From positions 1 to 64,000 of the forward strand of contig CALMEI010000074.1 in NCBI GenBank assembly GCA_937863225.1: a stretch of 64,000 bases of DNA, written 5' to 3'. The notes beneath the pieces were generated by a model, which did no database searches, was not told the origin of the DNA, and saw only the letters and a program-made list of their open reading frames with translations. This document shows positions 47,155-55,846 of this stretch, piece after piece; positions within the stretch are counted from its first letter, which is position 1, and each line of letters starts with the position of its first letter. The position numbers were made by a program, and so were the translations under genes. The stretch comes from an uncultured Polaromonas sp. Lineage in GTDB: Bacteria; Pseudomonadota; Gammaproteobacteria; Burkholderiales; Burkholderiaceae_C.

Positions 47155-47262
47155 TAGGCCCTTCCTGCCACAGTCGCATCCGCTAATCGGTTAAGCCGTG
47201 TTGCGGAAGGTTTATTAAAACTGAACTAATGTTCCCTTCAGGGGAATGGAGATAAGCGAAAT
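47155..47262 (+). ncRNA. sucA leader RNA motif (cis-regulatory)
   Basis: The sucA 5' leader contains a stem CCTTCC...GGAAGG with inner pairs GC/GC and ACA/TGT (arms around 47160-47175 and 47200-47215). A second small stem TTCCC/GGGAA overlaps the ribosome-binding region (GGAGATAAG). Burkholderiales sucA genes are known to carry such a conserved leader, the sucA RNA motif. Position and lineage fit; the match was not tested by a covariance model. If it is that motif, it may control ribosome access to sucA. Confidence 0.6.
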
Positions 47263-50148
47263 ATGAGTCAAGCACCTGCGACGCCATCTGCTGCGTCTGT
47301 CTATCATGCCTATTCAGGCAATACCTTCTTATTTGGTGGCAATGCGCCTTATGTTGAGGAGATGTACGAAAACTATCTGGCTAATCCTGCGAGCATTCCA
47401 GAAAGCTGGCGTGAGTACTTTGATGCATTGCAATATGTGCCTGCTGTCGACGGCACCAATGCCAAAGATGTGCCGCATTTGCCCGTCATTAACGCTTTTG
47501 CAGACCGCGCCAAACAAGGCGGTACCAAAGTGGTTATGGCCAGTACAGACTCTGAAATGGGCCGCAAGCGCACCGCAGCGCAACAGTTGATTGCTGCTTA
47601 TCGCAATGTGGGACAACGCTGGGCTGATTTAGATCCACTCAAACGCACAGAGCGCCCGAATATCCCTGATTTGGATCCGGCTTACTACGGTTTTACCGAT
47701 GCAGATCAAGAAACCGTTTTTGATACCAGCAATACATTCTTTGGCAAGAAAACCATGCCTTTGCGTGAGTTGCTCAACGCTTTGCGCGAAACCTATTGCG
47801 GCACATTGGGTGCTGAATTCATGTACACCAGCGAACAATCTGAAAAGCGCTGGTGGCAAGAAAAATTAGAAAGCATTCGCAGTAAACCCAATTTCACTGC
47901 TGAAAAGAAGAAAAATATCCTAGAGCGTTTAACGGCTGCCGAAGGTTTGGAACGCTATTTGCACACCAAATACGTAGGTCAAAAGCGTTTTTCGCTAGAA
48001 GGTGGCGAAAGTTTCATCGCAGCCATGGACGAGTTGATACAAATGTCTGGTGCGCAAGGTGTGCAAGAGGTGGTGATTGGCATGGCACATCGCGGACGCT
48101 TGAACGTGCTGGTGAATACCATGCGCAAACTACCCGCCGATTTGTTCGCGGAGTTTGAGCACACGGCACCCGAAGACTTACCTGCCGGCGATGTGAAATA
48201 CCACCAAGGTTTCAGTTCAGATGTGTCAACCCCCAGCGGTCCTGTGCATTTGTCATTGGCATTCAATCCTTCGCATTTAGAGATTGTGAATCCTGTAGTT
48301 GAGGGCTCTGTTCGTTCACGCATGGACAGACGTGCTGATCCATTGGGCAAACAAGTGTTACCGGTCTTGGTACACGGTGATTCGGCTTTTGGTGGACAAG
48401 GTGTTAACCAAGAAACCATGGCATTGGCGCAAACCCGCGGTTACTCGACGGGCGGTACGGTGCACATCATCATCAATAACCAAATTGGATTTACCACATC
48501 TGACCCACGTGACATGCGTTCCAGTGTGTTTTGTACCGACATTGTGAAAATGGTCGAAGCACCTGTATTGCATGTGAATGGGGATGACCCAGAGGCGGTG
48601 GTGTTGGCAACGCAACTGGCTTTGGAATACCGCATGACGTTCAGAGCCGACGTGGTGTTGGATATTGTTTGTTTCCGCAAATTAGGTCATAACGAGCAAG
48701 ACACACCCGCACTGACACAGCCGCTCATGTACAAGAAAATTGCAGCCCACCCCGGAACACGCAAATTGTTTGCGGACAAGTTGGCAGCACAAGGACTGGG
48801 AGAAAGCTTGGGTGACGACATGGTGAAGTCATACCGCGCGGCCTTAGACAGTGGCAAACGATTGAGTGAGCCGGTTTTAAGTAATTTCAGAGCGAAATAC
48901 ACGGTGGATTGGTCGCCGTTCATCGGAAAAAAATGGACCGATGCAGGTGACACTGCAATCCCAATGGCTGAATGGAAACGTTTGGCGACAAAAATCAGCA
49001 CCATTCCAGAATCGGTCACACCGCATAACTTGGTTAAAAAAGTTTTGGACGACAGAGCGGCGATGGGACGTGGTGATTTGCCAGTGGATTGGGGCATGGG
49101 CGAGCACATGGCATTTGCTTCTCTGGTGGCCAGTGGTTATCCCGTTCGCTTATCGGGTGAGGACTGCGGACGTGGCACCTTCACGCACCGCCACGCTGTG
49201 ATACATGACCAAAATCGTGAAAAATGGGATACAGGCACATATGTGCCATTGGAAAATGTGGCCGATGGGCAAGCCCCTTTTGTGGTGATTGATTCGATTT
49301 TGTCTGAAGAAGCGGTCTTGGCGTTTGAATACGGTTACGCTTCAAACGACCCGAACACCATGGTCATTTGGGAAGCGCAGTTTGGTGACTTTGCCAATGG
49401 TGCACAAGTGGTGATTGATCAATTTATCGCCAGCGGCGAAGTGAAATGGGGACGAGTCAATGGTTTGACTGTGATGCTGCCACATGGTTATGAAGGCCAA
49501 GGTCCGGAGCACAGCTCCGCACGCTTAGAGCGCTTCATGCAGCTGGCAGCTGACACCAATATGCAAATTGTGCAGCCAACAACTGCCAGTCAAATATTCC
49601 ATGTGCTGCGCCGCCAAATGGTGCGCAATTTGCGCAAACCATTGGTTATTTTCACGCCCAAATCATTGTTGCGGCATAAAGATGCGAGCTCTCCCGTCTC
49701 CGAATTCACCAAGGGCATGTTCCAAACGGTTATTCCAGAGCACAAAACGCTCAAAGCCGATAAAGTTAAACGTATCGTGGCTTGTTCAGGCAAGGTCTAT
49801 TACGACTTGATGAAAAAACGGGAAGAGGCAGGGCATGACGATACCGCCATCATTCGCGTGGAGCAGTTGTATCCATTCCCGCACAAGGCGTTTGCAACAG
49901 AGATTAAAAAGTACCCCAACGCCACCGATGTGGTTTGGTGTCAAGACGAGCCACAAAACCAAGGTGCTTGGTTCTTTGTGCAGCACTACATTCATGAAAA
50001 CATGTTGGAAGGTCAAAAGCTGGGTTACGCGGGGCGTGCAGCATCAGCCTCACCAGCAGTTGGCTATGCGCATTTACACCAAGAGCAGCAAAAGGGACTG
50101 GTTGAAGCCGCATTCAGCAAACTCAAAGGCTTTGTCTTAACAAAATAA
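47263..50148 (+). CDS. sucA: 2-oxoglutarate dehydrogenase E1 component SucA
   Basis: SucA is the thiamine-diphosphate E1 subunit that decarboxylates 2-oxoglutarate in the TCA cycle. 961 residues, usual length (about 930-960). It begins with the E1 N-terminal segment (YHAYSGNTFLFGGNAPYVEEMYENYLANPASIPESWREYF across about 14-53). The ThDP fold shows GMAHRGRLNVLVN, HGDSAFGGQGVNQETMAL, IINNQIGFTT and the cofactor GDD...E part (VLHVNGDDPEAV). The C-terminal half carries GEDCGRGTFTHRH and FANGAQVVIDQFI. It is first in sucA-odhB-lpd, with a leader RNA upstream. Confidence 0.98.
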   Translation: MSQAPATPSAASVYHAYSGNTFLFGGNAPYVEEMYENYLANPASIPESWREYFDALQYVPAVDGTNAKDVPHLPVINAFADRAKQGGTKVVMASTDSEMGRKRTAAQQLIAAYRNVGQRWADLDPLKRTERPNIPDLDPAYYGFTDADQETVFDTSNTFFGKKTMPLRELLNALRETYCGTLGAEFMYTSEQSEKRWWQEKLESIRSKPNFTAEKKKNILERLTAAEGLERYLHTKYVGQKRFSLEGGESFIAAMDELIQMSGAQGVQEVVIGMAHRGRLNVLVNTMRKLPADLFAEFEHTAPEDLPAGDVKYHQGFSSDVSTPSGPVHLSLAFNPSHLEIVNPVVEGSVRSRMDRRADPLGKQVLPVLVHGDSAFGGQGVNQETMALAQTRGYSTGGTVHIIINNQIGFTTSDPRDMRSSVFCTDIVKMVEAPVLHVNGDDPEAVVLATQLALEYRMTFRADVVLDIVCFRKLGHNEQDTPALTQPLMYKKIAAHPGTRKLFADKLAAQGLGESLGDDMVKSYRAALDSGKRLSEPVLSNFRAKYTVDWSPFIGKKWTDAGDTAIPMAEWKRLATKISTIPESVTPHNLVKKVLDDRAAMGRGDLPVDWGMGEHMAFASLVASGYPVRLSGEDCGRGTFTHRHAVIHDQNREKWDTGTYVPLENVADGQAPFVVIDSILSEEAVLAFEYGYASNDPNTMVIWEAQFGDFANGAQVVIDQFIASGEVKWGRVNGLTVMLPHGYEGQGPEHSSARLERFMQLAADTNMQIVQPTTASQIFHVLRRQMVRNLRKPLVIFTPKSLLRHKDASSPVSEFTKGMFQTVIPEHKTLKADKVKRIVACSGKVYYDLMKKREEAGHDDTAIIRVEQLYPFPHKAFATEIKKYPNATDVVWCQDEPQNQGAWFFVQHYIHENMLEGQKLGYAGRAASASPAVGYAHLHQEQQKGLVEAAFSKLKGFVLTK

Positions 50149-50261
50149 AGTTAATCAAGTAAATAAATTACATCAATTAATCAAATTAAACGGTTTTGTA
50201 TTGAAGCTGATACAAACTTCAAACAAACCCTCAATAAATATAGAAACACGGAATAAACATC

Positions 50262-51542
50262 ATGGCATTAACAGAAGTAAAAGTACCGCAACTGTCTGAA
50301 TCTGTGGCTGAGGCCACCATGCTGACTTGGAAGAAGAAAGCTGGCGATTTGGTCACTGCAGATGAAATTTTGATTGAAATTGAAACCGACAAAGTGGTGC
50401 TGGAAGTGCCAGCGCCAAGCAGTGGCGTGTTGTCAGAAATTTTGGTAGGCGATGGCGCCACCGTCGTTGCCGAGCAATTGATCGCACGCATTGACACCGA
50501 AGGCAAAGCAGGCGCCACTGCTGCTGAACCAAAAGCAGCGTCTGCACCTGCCCCCGCAGCACCAGTGGTTGCGGTCACAGCGGCAACTTCTAACAGCATG
50601 GCAGGTGTTGCAATGCCAGCGGCAGCAAAGATGATGGCCGACAATGGCTTGGCAGCGGGTGCTGTAACAGGTACTGGTAAAGACGGACGTGTCACCAAAG
50701 GTGACGTCATTGGTGCCGTTGCATCAGGGGCTGCAAATGCTACAAATATGATAGCACCTCAGGCATCAAATATGCCGGCTACAGGCCTAAATGCCAATAA
50801 ATCTTTGCCACCGGTGGCGGCCAAAGCATTGGATTTGGGTGAGCGACCTGAACAACGCGTGCCGATGAGCCGCTTGCGTGCGCGCGTGGCTGAGCGTTTG
50901 CTGCAATCGCAATCGACCAATGCCATTTTGACCACATTCAACGAAATCAACATGGCGCCGGTGATGGAAATGCGCAAGCGCATGCAAGAACGATTTGAAA
51001 AAGAACACGGTGTGAAACTGGGTTTCATGAGTTTCTTTGTCAAAGCTGCGGTGCATGCCTTGAAGAAATTTCCAGTTTTGAATGCCAGCGTAGATGGCAA
51101 TGACATTGTTTACCATGGTTATTTTGATATTGGCATTGCAGTTGGCTCACCACGCGGTTTGGTGGTGCCTATTTTGCGCAATGCGGATCAAATGAGTTTT
51201 GCCGATATTGAAAAGAAAATTGCAGAATTTGGCGTTAAAGCACGTGACGGCAAATTGGGTATGGATGAGATGATGGGCGGAACTTTCTCTATCAGCAATG
51301 GTGGAACGTTTGGCTCCATGTTGTCTACACCCATCATCAATCCACCGCAAAGCGCCATCTTGGGTATCCATGCGACCAAAGATCGGGCAGTTGTTGAAAA
51401 CGGCCAAATTGTCATCCGACCCATGAACTATTTCGCCATGAGCTATGACCACCGCATCATTGACGGTCGCGAAGCTGTACTTGGCTTGGTTGCCATGAAA
51501 GAAGCGATGGAAGATCCAGCACGTTTGCTGTTTGATATTTGA
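50262..51542 (+). CDS. odhB: Dihydrolipoyllysine succinyltransferase OdhB/SucB (E2)
   Basis: E2 of the 2-oxoglutarate dehydrogenase complex. 426 residues. One lipoyl domain (Lys in EIETDKVVLEV, about residue 43), a Pro/Ala-rich linker, the E1/E3-binding domain (MPAAAKMMADNGLAAGAVTGTGKDGRVTKGDVIGAV across about 123-158), a second linker, and the catalytic domain with SYDHRIIDGREA (His and Asp of the active site). The second linker contains a translated, in-frame copy of the dispersed repeat (about 159-176: NATNMIAPQASNMPATG). It is 113 bases after sucA. Confidence 0.98.
   Translation: MALTEVKVPQLSESVAEATMLTWKKKAGDLVTADEILIEIETDKVVLEVPAPSSGVLSEILVGDGATVVAEQLIARIDTEGKAGATAAEPKAASAPAPAAPVVAVTAATSNSMAGVAMPAAAKMMADNGLAAGAVTGTGKDGRVTKGDVIGAVASGAANATNMIAPQASNMPATGLNANKSLPPVAAKALDLGERPEQRVPMSRLRARVAERLLQSQSTNAILTTFNEINMAPVMEMRKRMQERFEKEHGVKLGFMSFFVKAAVHALKKFPVLNASVDGNDIVYHGYFDIGIAVGSPRGLVVPILRNADQMSFADIEKKIAEFGVKARDGKLGMDEMMGGTFSISNGGTFGSMLSTPIINPPQSAILGIHATKDRAVVENGQIVIRPMNYFAMSYDHRIIDGREAVLGLVAMKEAMEDPARLLFDI
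50736..50790 (+). repeat. Dispersed palindromic repeat, copy 13, inside odhB
   Basis: GCTACaaatatgATAGC, then CAGGCATcAAATAtGCCGGC and CTACAGGCC. It is diverged but clearly a member, in frame, in the linker after the E3-binding domain. Confidence 0.75.
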
Positions 51543-51616
51543 ACACCCCCAGGCTGCGCCTCCCCCCTTGCAGGGGGCAACACCAACGGCCTGGCATAGC
51601 CAGTTCCGGGGTGTTT
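51541..51616. repeat. GC-rich intergenic palindrome between odhB and lpd
   Basis: Outer arms AACACCCC (51542-51549) / GGGGTGTT (51608-51615), inner CCCCC...GGGGG (51563-51577) and CTGGC/GCCAG. The wording ACCCCCAGGCTGCGCC with a GGGGG run looks like a second dispersed family common in Comamonadaceae-type genomes; only this copy is in the window. Confidence 0.55.
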
Positions 51617-51666
51617 GCTGGAAATGCAGTTACTTTCAGCAATTTTAACTTTGATGTGAGGAATTT

Positions 51667-53100
51667 ATGAGTAAGCAATTTGATGTGGTCGTTATTGGTG
51701 GTGGTCCTGGTGGTTATATTGCGGCTATTCGAGCTGCGCAGTTGGGTAAAACGGTGGCCTGTGTGGATGCGGCTACTGGTAAGGATGGCAAGCCTGCATT
51801 GGGCGGCACGTGTACCAATGTGGGTTGCATTCCTTCAAAGGCGCTGTTGCAATCGAGTGAACATTATGAGCACGCCAACTTGCATTTTGCAGAACATGGT
51901 ATCAGCGCCAAAGACGTCAAAATGGACGTGACCAAGATGATTGCGCGCAAAGACGGCGTTGTCAAACAAAACAACGACGGCATTTTGTATTTGTTTAAAA
52001 AGAACAAGGTCACTTTCTTTCACGGCCGTGCAGCTTTTGCCAAGGCCGATGCGGGTGTCTACACCTTGACAGTGACTGGTAATGACAAAACGGTGCAAGA
52101 GATCACTGGGACTCACGTCGTTGTGGCAACCGGTTCTAACGCACGTGCATTGCCCGGTGTGCCTTTTGATGAACAAACGGTTTTGTCCAATGACGGCGCG
52201 CTGGCTTTAACGGCTGTGCCAAAGAAACTGGCATTGATTGGCTCTGGTGTGATTGGCTTGGAGATGGGCAGTGTTTGGCGCCGTTTGGGCGCTGAGGTGA
52301 CAATTTTGGAGGGTATGCCAACATTCCTTGCTGCAGTGGATGAACAAATTGCAAAAGAGGCAAAAAAAGCTTTCGACAAGCAAGGTTTAAAGATTGAATT
52401 AGGCGTCAAGGTTGGTGATGTCAAAGTTGCTAAAAAGGGTGTGAACATTGCCTACACCGATGCCAAAGGTGTGGCACAAACGCTGGATGCGGACAAATTG
52501 ATCGTCTCAATTGGTCGTGTACCCAATACTGACGGCTTGAACGCGCAAGCGGTGGGCTTGGTGGTGGACGAACGGGGTCTGATTACGGTGGATGCAGACT
52601 GCAAAACCAACCTGCCCAATGTCTGGGCGATTGGTGACGTGGTGCGTGGTCCGATGTTGGCACACAAGGCTGAGGAAGAGGGCGTTGCCGTGGCTGAGCG
52701 CATTGCAGGTCAACACGGACACGTGGACTTTGGCACGACGCCGTGGATTATTTACACCCACCCTGAAATTGCTTGGGTGGGTCGCACCGAGCAACAGCTC
52801 AAAGCGGATGGCGTGGCGTATAAAGCTGGTAGCTTTCCTTTCTTGGCCAATGGCCGTGCACGCGCTTTAGGCGATACCACCGGCATGGTCAAAATCTTGG
52901 CTGATGCGACGACCGACGAAGTGCTGGGCGCGCATATTGTGGGTCCGCAAGCCAGTGAACTGATCGCCGAATGCGTGATGGCCATGGCTTTCAGAGCCAG
53001 TAGCGAAGACATTGCCCGCATTTGCCACGGTCACCCCACTTTGAGTGAATCAACCAAAGAAGCTGCCTTGGCAGTAGATAAACGCACTTTGAATTTTTAA
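51667..53100 (+). CDS. lpd: Dihydrolipoyl dehydrogenase (E3)
   Basis: E3 flavoprotein that reoxidises the lipoyl groups and makes NADH. 477 residues. FAD motif VVVIGGGPGGYIAAIRAAQLG, redox-active disulfide GGTCTNVGCIPSK (Cys about 47 and 52), NAD-binding IGSGVIGLEMGSVWRRLGAEVT, central domain GDVVRGPMLAHKAEEEG, and the C-terminal active-site CHGHPTLSES (His-x-x-x-x-Glu-like). Located after odhB with a GC-rich palindrome between. Confidence 0.97.
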   Translation: MSKQFDVVVIGGGPGGYIAAIRAAQLGKTVACVDAATGKDGKPALGGTCTNVGCIPSKALLQSSEHYEHANLHFAEHGISAKDVKMDVTKMIARKDGVVKQNNDGILYLFKKNKVTFFHGRAAFAKADAGVYTLTVTGNDKTVQEITGTHVVVATGSNARALPGVPFDEQTVLSNDGALALTAVPKKLALIGSGVIGLEMGSVWRRLGAEVTILEGMPTFLAAVDEQIAKEAKKAFDKQGLKIELGVKVGDVKVAKKGVNIAYTDAKGVAQTLDADKLIVSIGRVPNTDGLNAQAVGLVVDERGLITVDADCKTNLPNVWAIGDVVRGPMLAHKAEEEGVAVAERIAGQHGHVDFGTTPWIIYTHPEIAWVGRTEQQLKADGVAYKAGSFPFLANGRARALGDTTGMVKILADATTDEVLGAHIVGPQASELIAECVMAMAFRASSEDIARICHGHPTLSESTKEAALAVDKRTLNF

Positions 53101-53118
53101 AATCGCAGACATACCCCT

Positions 53119-54222
53119 ATGTCGCAAACAGTACGTGCGGTTTACGAAGCAGAGTTGTTGGAGCGAGGCTTCAGCAGCGACCCTGCGCAAATCCACGCCA
53201 TCGAGGTGCTGGACCGGTGTGCTGCAGACTGGTCCGCTTACAAAGTTCAACGCTCGAATGCGCTCAAAAAATTGGTGAACCACCCCGATGAACCACGCGG
53301 CGTGTATTTGTATGGCGGGGGAGGGCGAGGCAAAAGTTTTTTGATGGACTGCTTTTATCAAGCTGTGCCATTGAGACGCAAAACTCGTTTGCATTTTCAT
53401 GAATTCATGCGCGAGGTGCATCGTGAGTTACGGGATTTGCAAGGCATAGCCAATCCATTGGATGTTTTGGCCAAGCGCATGGCAACGCGCTATAAATTGA
53501 TTTGTTTTGACGAGTTTCATGTGGCCGATATCACCGATGCCATGATTTTGTATCGCCTACTCGATGCACTATTCAAGCATGGGGTCGGTTTTGTCACCAC
53601 ATCCAATTTCAAACCAAGTGATTTGTATCCAGGCGGCATGCACAGAGACCGAATTTTGCCAGCCATCGAATTACTCAATACGCGATTGGACGTGGTCAAT
53701 GTCGATAACGGTACCGATTACAGGCAACAAACTTTGGCACAAATACACAGTTATCTCATGCCATGTGGCGAAGATGCTGATTTGGCGATGACCAAATCAT
53801 TTGAATTGCTGACGGCATCTCCCGACGAAAATCCCATCATGCACATTGAGTCGCGTGAAATTAAAGCGCGACGCAAAGCACCGGGTGTGGTTTGGTTTGA
53901 CTTTAAAGTTTTGTGTGGTGGACCTCGATCGCAAAATGATTACCTCGAAATCGCTGAGCAATTTCACACCGTGTTACTGAGCAATGTGCCATACATGCCA
54001 CCCCGTATGTCCAGTGAAGCACGTCGCTTTACATGGCTGATTGATGTGCTGTACGATAGACGAGTGAAGCTGGTAATGTCAGCAGATGTTCAACCCGAAG
54101 CTTTGTACACAGAAGGGCCATTGGCACATGAATTTGTCCGAACCGTATCGCGTATCAATGAGATGCAGTCGATCGAATACTTGAATACGGACAGACGTTT
54201 GGTCGATACGCAATTGGTTTAA
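53119..54222 (+). CDS. zapE: Cell division ATPase ZapE (AFG1 family)
   Basis: 367 residues. Walker A YGGGGRGKSFLMD, HFHEFMREVH, Walker B LICFDEFHVADITDAMIL, sensor TTSNFKPSDLYPGGMHRDRILPAI. The family destabilises FtsZ polymers and may assist protein quality control at the membrane. It is placed directly after lpd (18 bases), a frequent arrangement in Burkholderiales. Confidence 0.94.
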   Translation: MSQTVRAVYEAELLERGFSSDPAQIHAIEVLDRCAADWSAYKVQRSNALKKLVNHPDEPRGVYLYGGGGRGKSFLMDCFYQAVPLRRKTRLHFHEFMREVHRELRDLQGIANPLDVLAKRMATRYKLICFDEFHVADITDAMILYRLLDALFKHGVGFVTTSNFKPSDLYPGGMHRDRILPAIELLNTRLDVVNVDNGTDYRQQTLAQIHSYLMPCGEDADLAMTKSFELLTASPDENPIMHIESREIKARRKAPGVVWFDFKVLCGGPRSQNDYLEIAEQFHTVLLSNVPYMPPRMSSEARRFTWLIDVLYDRRVKLVMSADVQPEALYTEGPLAHEFVRTVSRINEMQSIEYLNTDRRLVDTQLV

Positions 54223-54233
54223 ATTCATTCACA

Positions 54234-54926
54234 ATGTCAATCCATACCTATTTGCCTCATTCTTTAATTCAAATTGCTATATATTTAATAGCAATATACG
54301 CATATATCACGCCGGCTACAGCGCAAAATAATACAAAAACCTCAATAGAACAATCAAGAATACTGATTCGCCAAGAAAAAGCTGAAATTGAATCCAGCTA
54401 CAAAGAAAAAGAACGGCTTTGTTTGCAAAAATTTGTAGCAACCCCTTGTATCAATGATGCCAAGCATCAAAAGACAAAGGCGCTAGCAAATATCAAACAG
54501 AAAGAATTGGTTTTGAATGAGCAAGAGCGTGCATTGAAAAAAGCCAAAATTGAAAGCAAACCGACTAAATCTCCTACTGAGAATTCACAATCACAAACAC
54601 CAGAGCAGAATCAATCGACTGATGCCCAGCGTAATAAGGAAGAGCAAGCAAACGTGACGCAACTGCAAAAACAACAGCAAAAGCTAACCCAAGCCGAAGC
54701 AAAAGCCAAGTTGCGAGTGAATCAGACCGATAAGAAAAAAATTGAATCGACCAAAAAAGCGAATCGACGTGCAGATAAAGGCAAACAAGAAAGCGTGAAC
54801 GCAGCCAAATACCAAAACAAAGTAGCCGCGGCACAAGCCCGAAAAAATGCAATTGATGAAAGAAATGCAAACCGCAGTAAACCACAAGCTGCACCACTGC
54901 CACTGCCGTCGCCGATTCCGAAATGA
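54234..54926 (+). CDS. Secreted Lys/Gln-rich coiled-coil protein, unknown function
   Basis: 230 residues, not recognised. The N-terminus has a hydrophobic stretch (IQIAIYLIAIYAYI) followed by PATA-Q, which reads as a Sec signal peptide with AxA-type cleavage near residue 30. The mature part is highly charged, Lys/Glu/Gln-rich, and predicted helical: ESSYKEKERLCLQKF contains two Cys with ATPCINDAKHQKTKALANIKQKEL. The C-terminus is basic and ends PLPLPSPIPK. It resembles small periplasmic proteins of Burkholderiales that scaffold at the envelope, but no function is claimed. The signal peptide codons lie in a repeat copy. It is 11 bases after zapE. Confidence 0.7.
   Translation: MSIHTYLPHSLIQIAIYLIAIYAYITPATAQNNTKTSIEQSRILIRQEKAEIESSYKEKERLCLQKFVATPCINDAKHQKTKALANIKQKELVLNEQERALKKAKIESKPTKSPTENSQSQTPEQNQSTDAQRNKEEQANVTQLQKQQQKLTQAEAKAKLRVNQTDKKKIESTKKANRRADKGKQESVNAAKYQNKVAAAQARKNAIDERNANRSKPQAAPLPLPSPIPK
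54272..54331 (+). repeat. Dispersed palindromic repeat, copy 14, in the signal peptide
   Basis: GCTATatatttaATAGC, then ATACGCAtataTcACGCCGG and CTACAGCGCAAAAT. It is in frame and encodes the hydrophobic core and cleavage region of the signal peptide. Confidence 0.75.
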
Positions 54927-54978
54927 TCACGAAACGTGATGCGAGAATTTGTTTGGCTAGTTAAATCAGTCTTGCGTA

Positions 54979-55728
54979 CTAAGCGTATTTAACGATCGCA
55001 ATTGACAAATTATCACCGCGCTTGTTGCTCCTGGTTCTGGCGCTTTGAATCAAAAATTCAGTTGCTTCACGCGGTGGCAAGTTGGCAAGTATTTGTCCCA
55101 ATTCTTGTACTGAGAAGTAGGCCCAAAGTCCATCACTGCAAGCGACAAAGCAATCGCCAGATTTTATTTTGGCCACATGATGAAAGTCGACAGTTGGGGG
55201 TGTTTTGCTACCCAAGATGCGTGTCAATATGTTGGCTTTTGGGTGTCGTTGTGCTTTTTCTTCGGTCAGTTCGCCGCAATCAACAAGGGCTTGTACATAG
55301 GAATGGTCAGATGTTCTTTTGATTAGCGTGGCATGGTTGTAATGGTAAATACGTGAATCACCCACATGCGCCCAATAACATTCTCCGGTACTGGTGGTCA
55401 AAAACGCGGCGAATGTGCTGTGGGGTTGTTGTTCAGCTGTGACGGCTGTCAGACCAATGACCAGATGCGCTTCTAAGGCAATTTTTTCGAGCAAATTTCT
55501 TGCATCATCAGTTGTGGAGTTAAATGACTTAAACAGTTGTTCGGCTGTGTGCATCACTTGGTCAGAGGCTTTGCGTCCACCTGATGCGCCTCCCATGCCA
55601 TCGGCAACGATGACTAAAAGACATTTCGGTTCGCGTTTGTTTTTAAAAATATGAACCCTGTCTTGTTGCGACGCACGATCTCCTTGATGGATGCCTGTGG
55701 CAGCACTGAAATGCAAGTCTTTGCTCAT
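54979..55728 (-). CDS. PP2C-family Ser/Thr protein phosphatase
   Basis: 249 residues, PPM fold. Motifs: IVADGMGGASGGRKAS (metal Asp), YWAHVGDSRIYHY, VACSDGLWAYFS and RGDNLSIAIVKYA. These are all required metal-binding and structural positions. It is cytoplasmic. No kinase gene is nearby; the gene is alone and divergent from the helicase. Role in reversing Ser/Thr phosphorylation is by family. Confidence 0.92.
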   Translation of the reverse strand: MSKDLHFSAATGIHQGDRASQQDRVHIFKNKREPKCLLVIVADGMGGASGGRKASDQVMHTAEQLFKSFNSTTDDARNLLEKIALEAHLVIGLTAVTAEQQPHSTFAAFLTTSTGECYWAHVGDSRIYHYNHATLIKRTSDHSYVQALVDCGELTEEKAQRHPKANILTRILGSKTPPTVDFHHVAKIKSGDCFVACSDGLWAYFSVQELGQILANLPPREATEFLIQSARTRSNKRGDNLSIAIVKYA

Positions 55729-55846
55729 ATACTGGGCGACTTCGTGTTTAGGAATAATTCAGTTGGTTCATGGACGGCGGCAAGGTTATCACACCATTCA
55801 GAATGTATGACATGATGTTGATAATTTTTAATGGTTTTATTCGATT

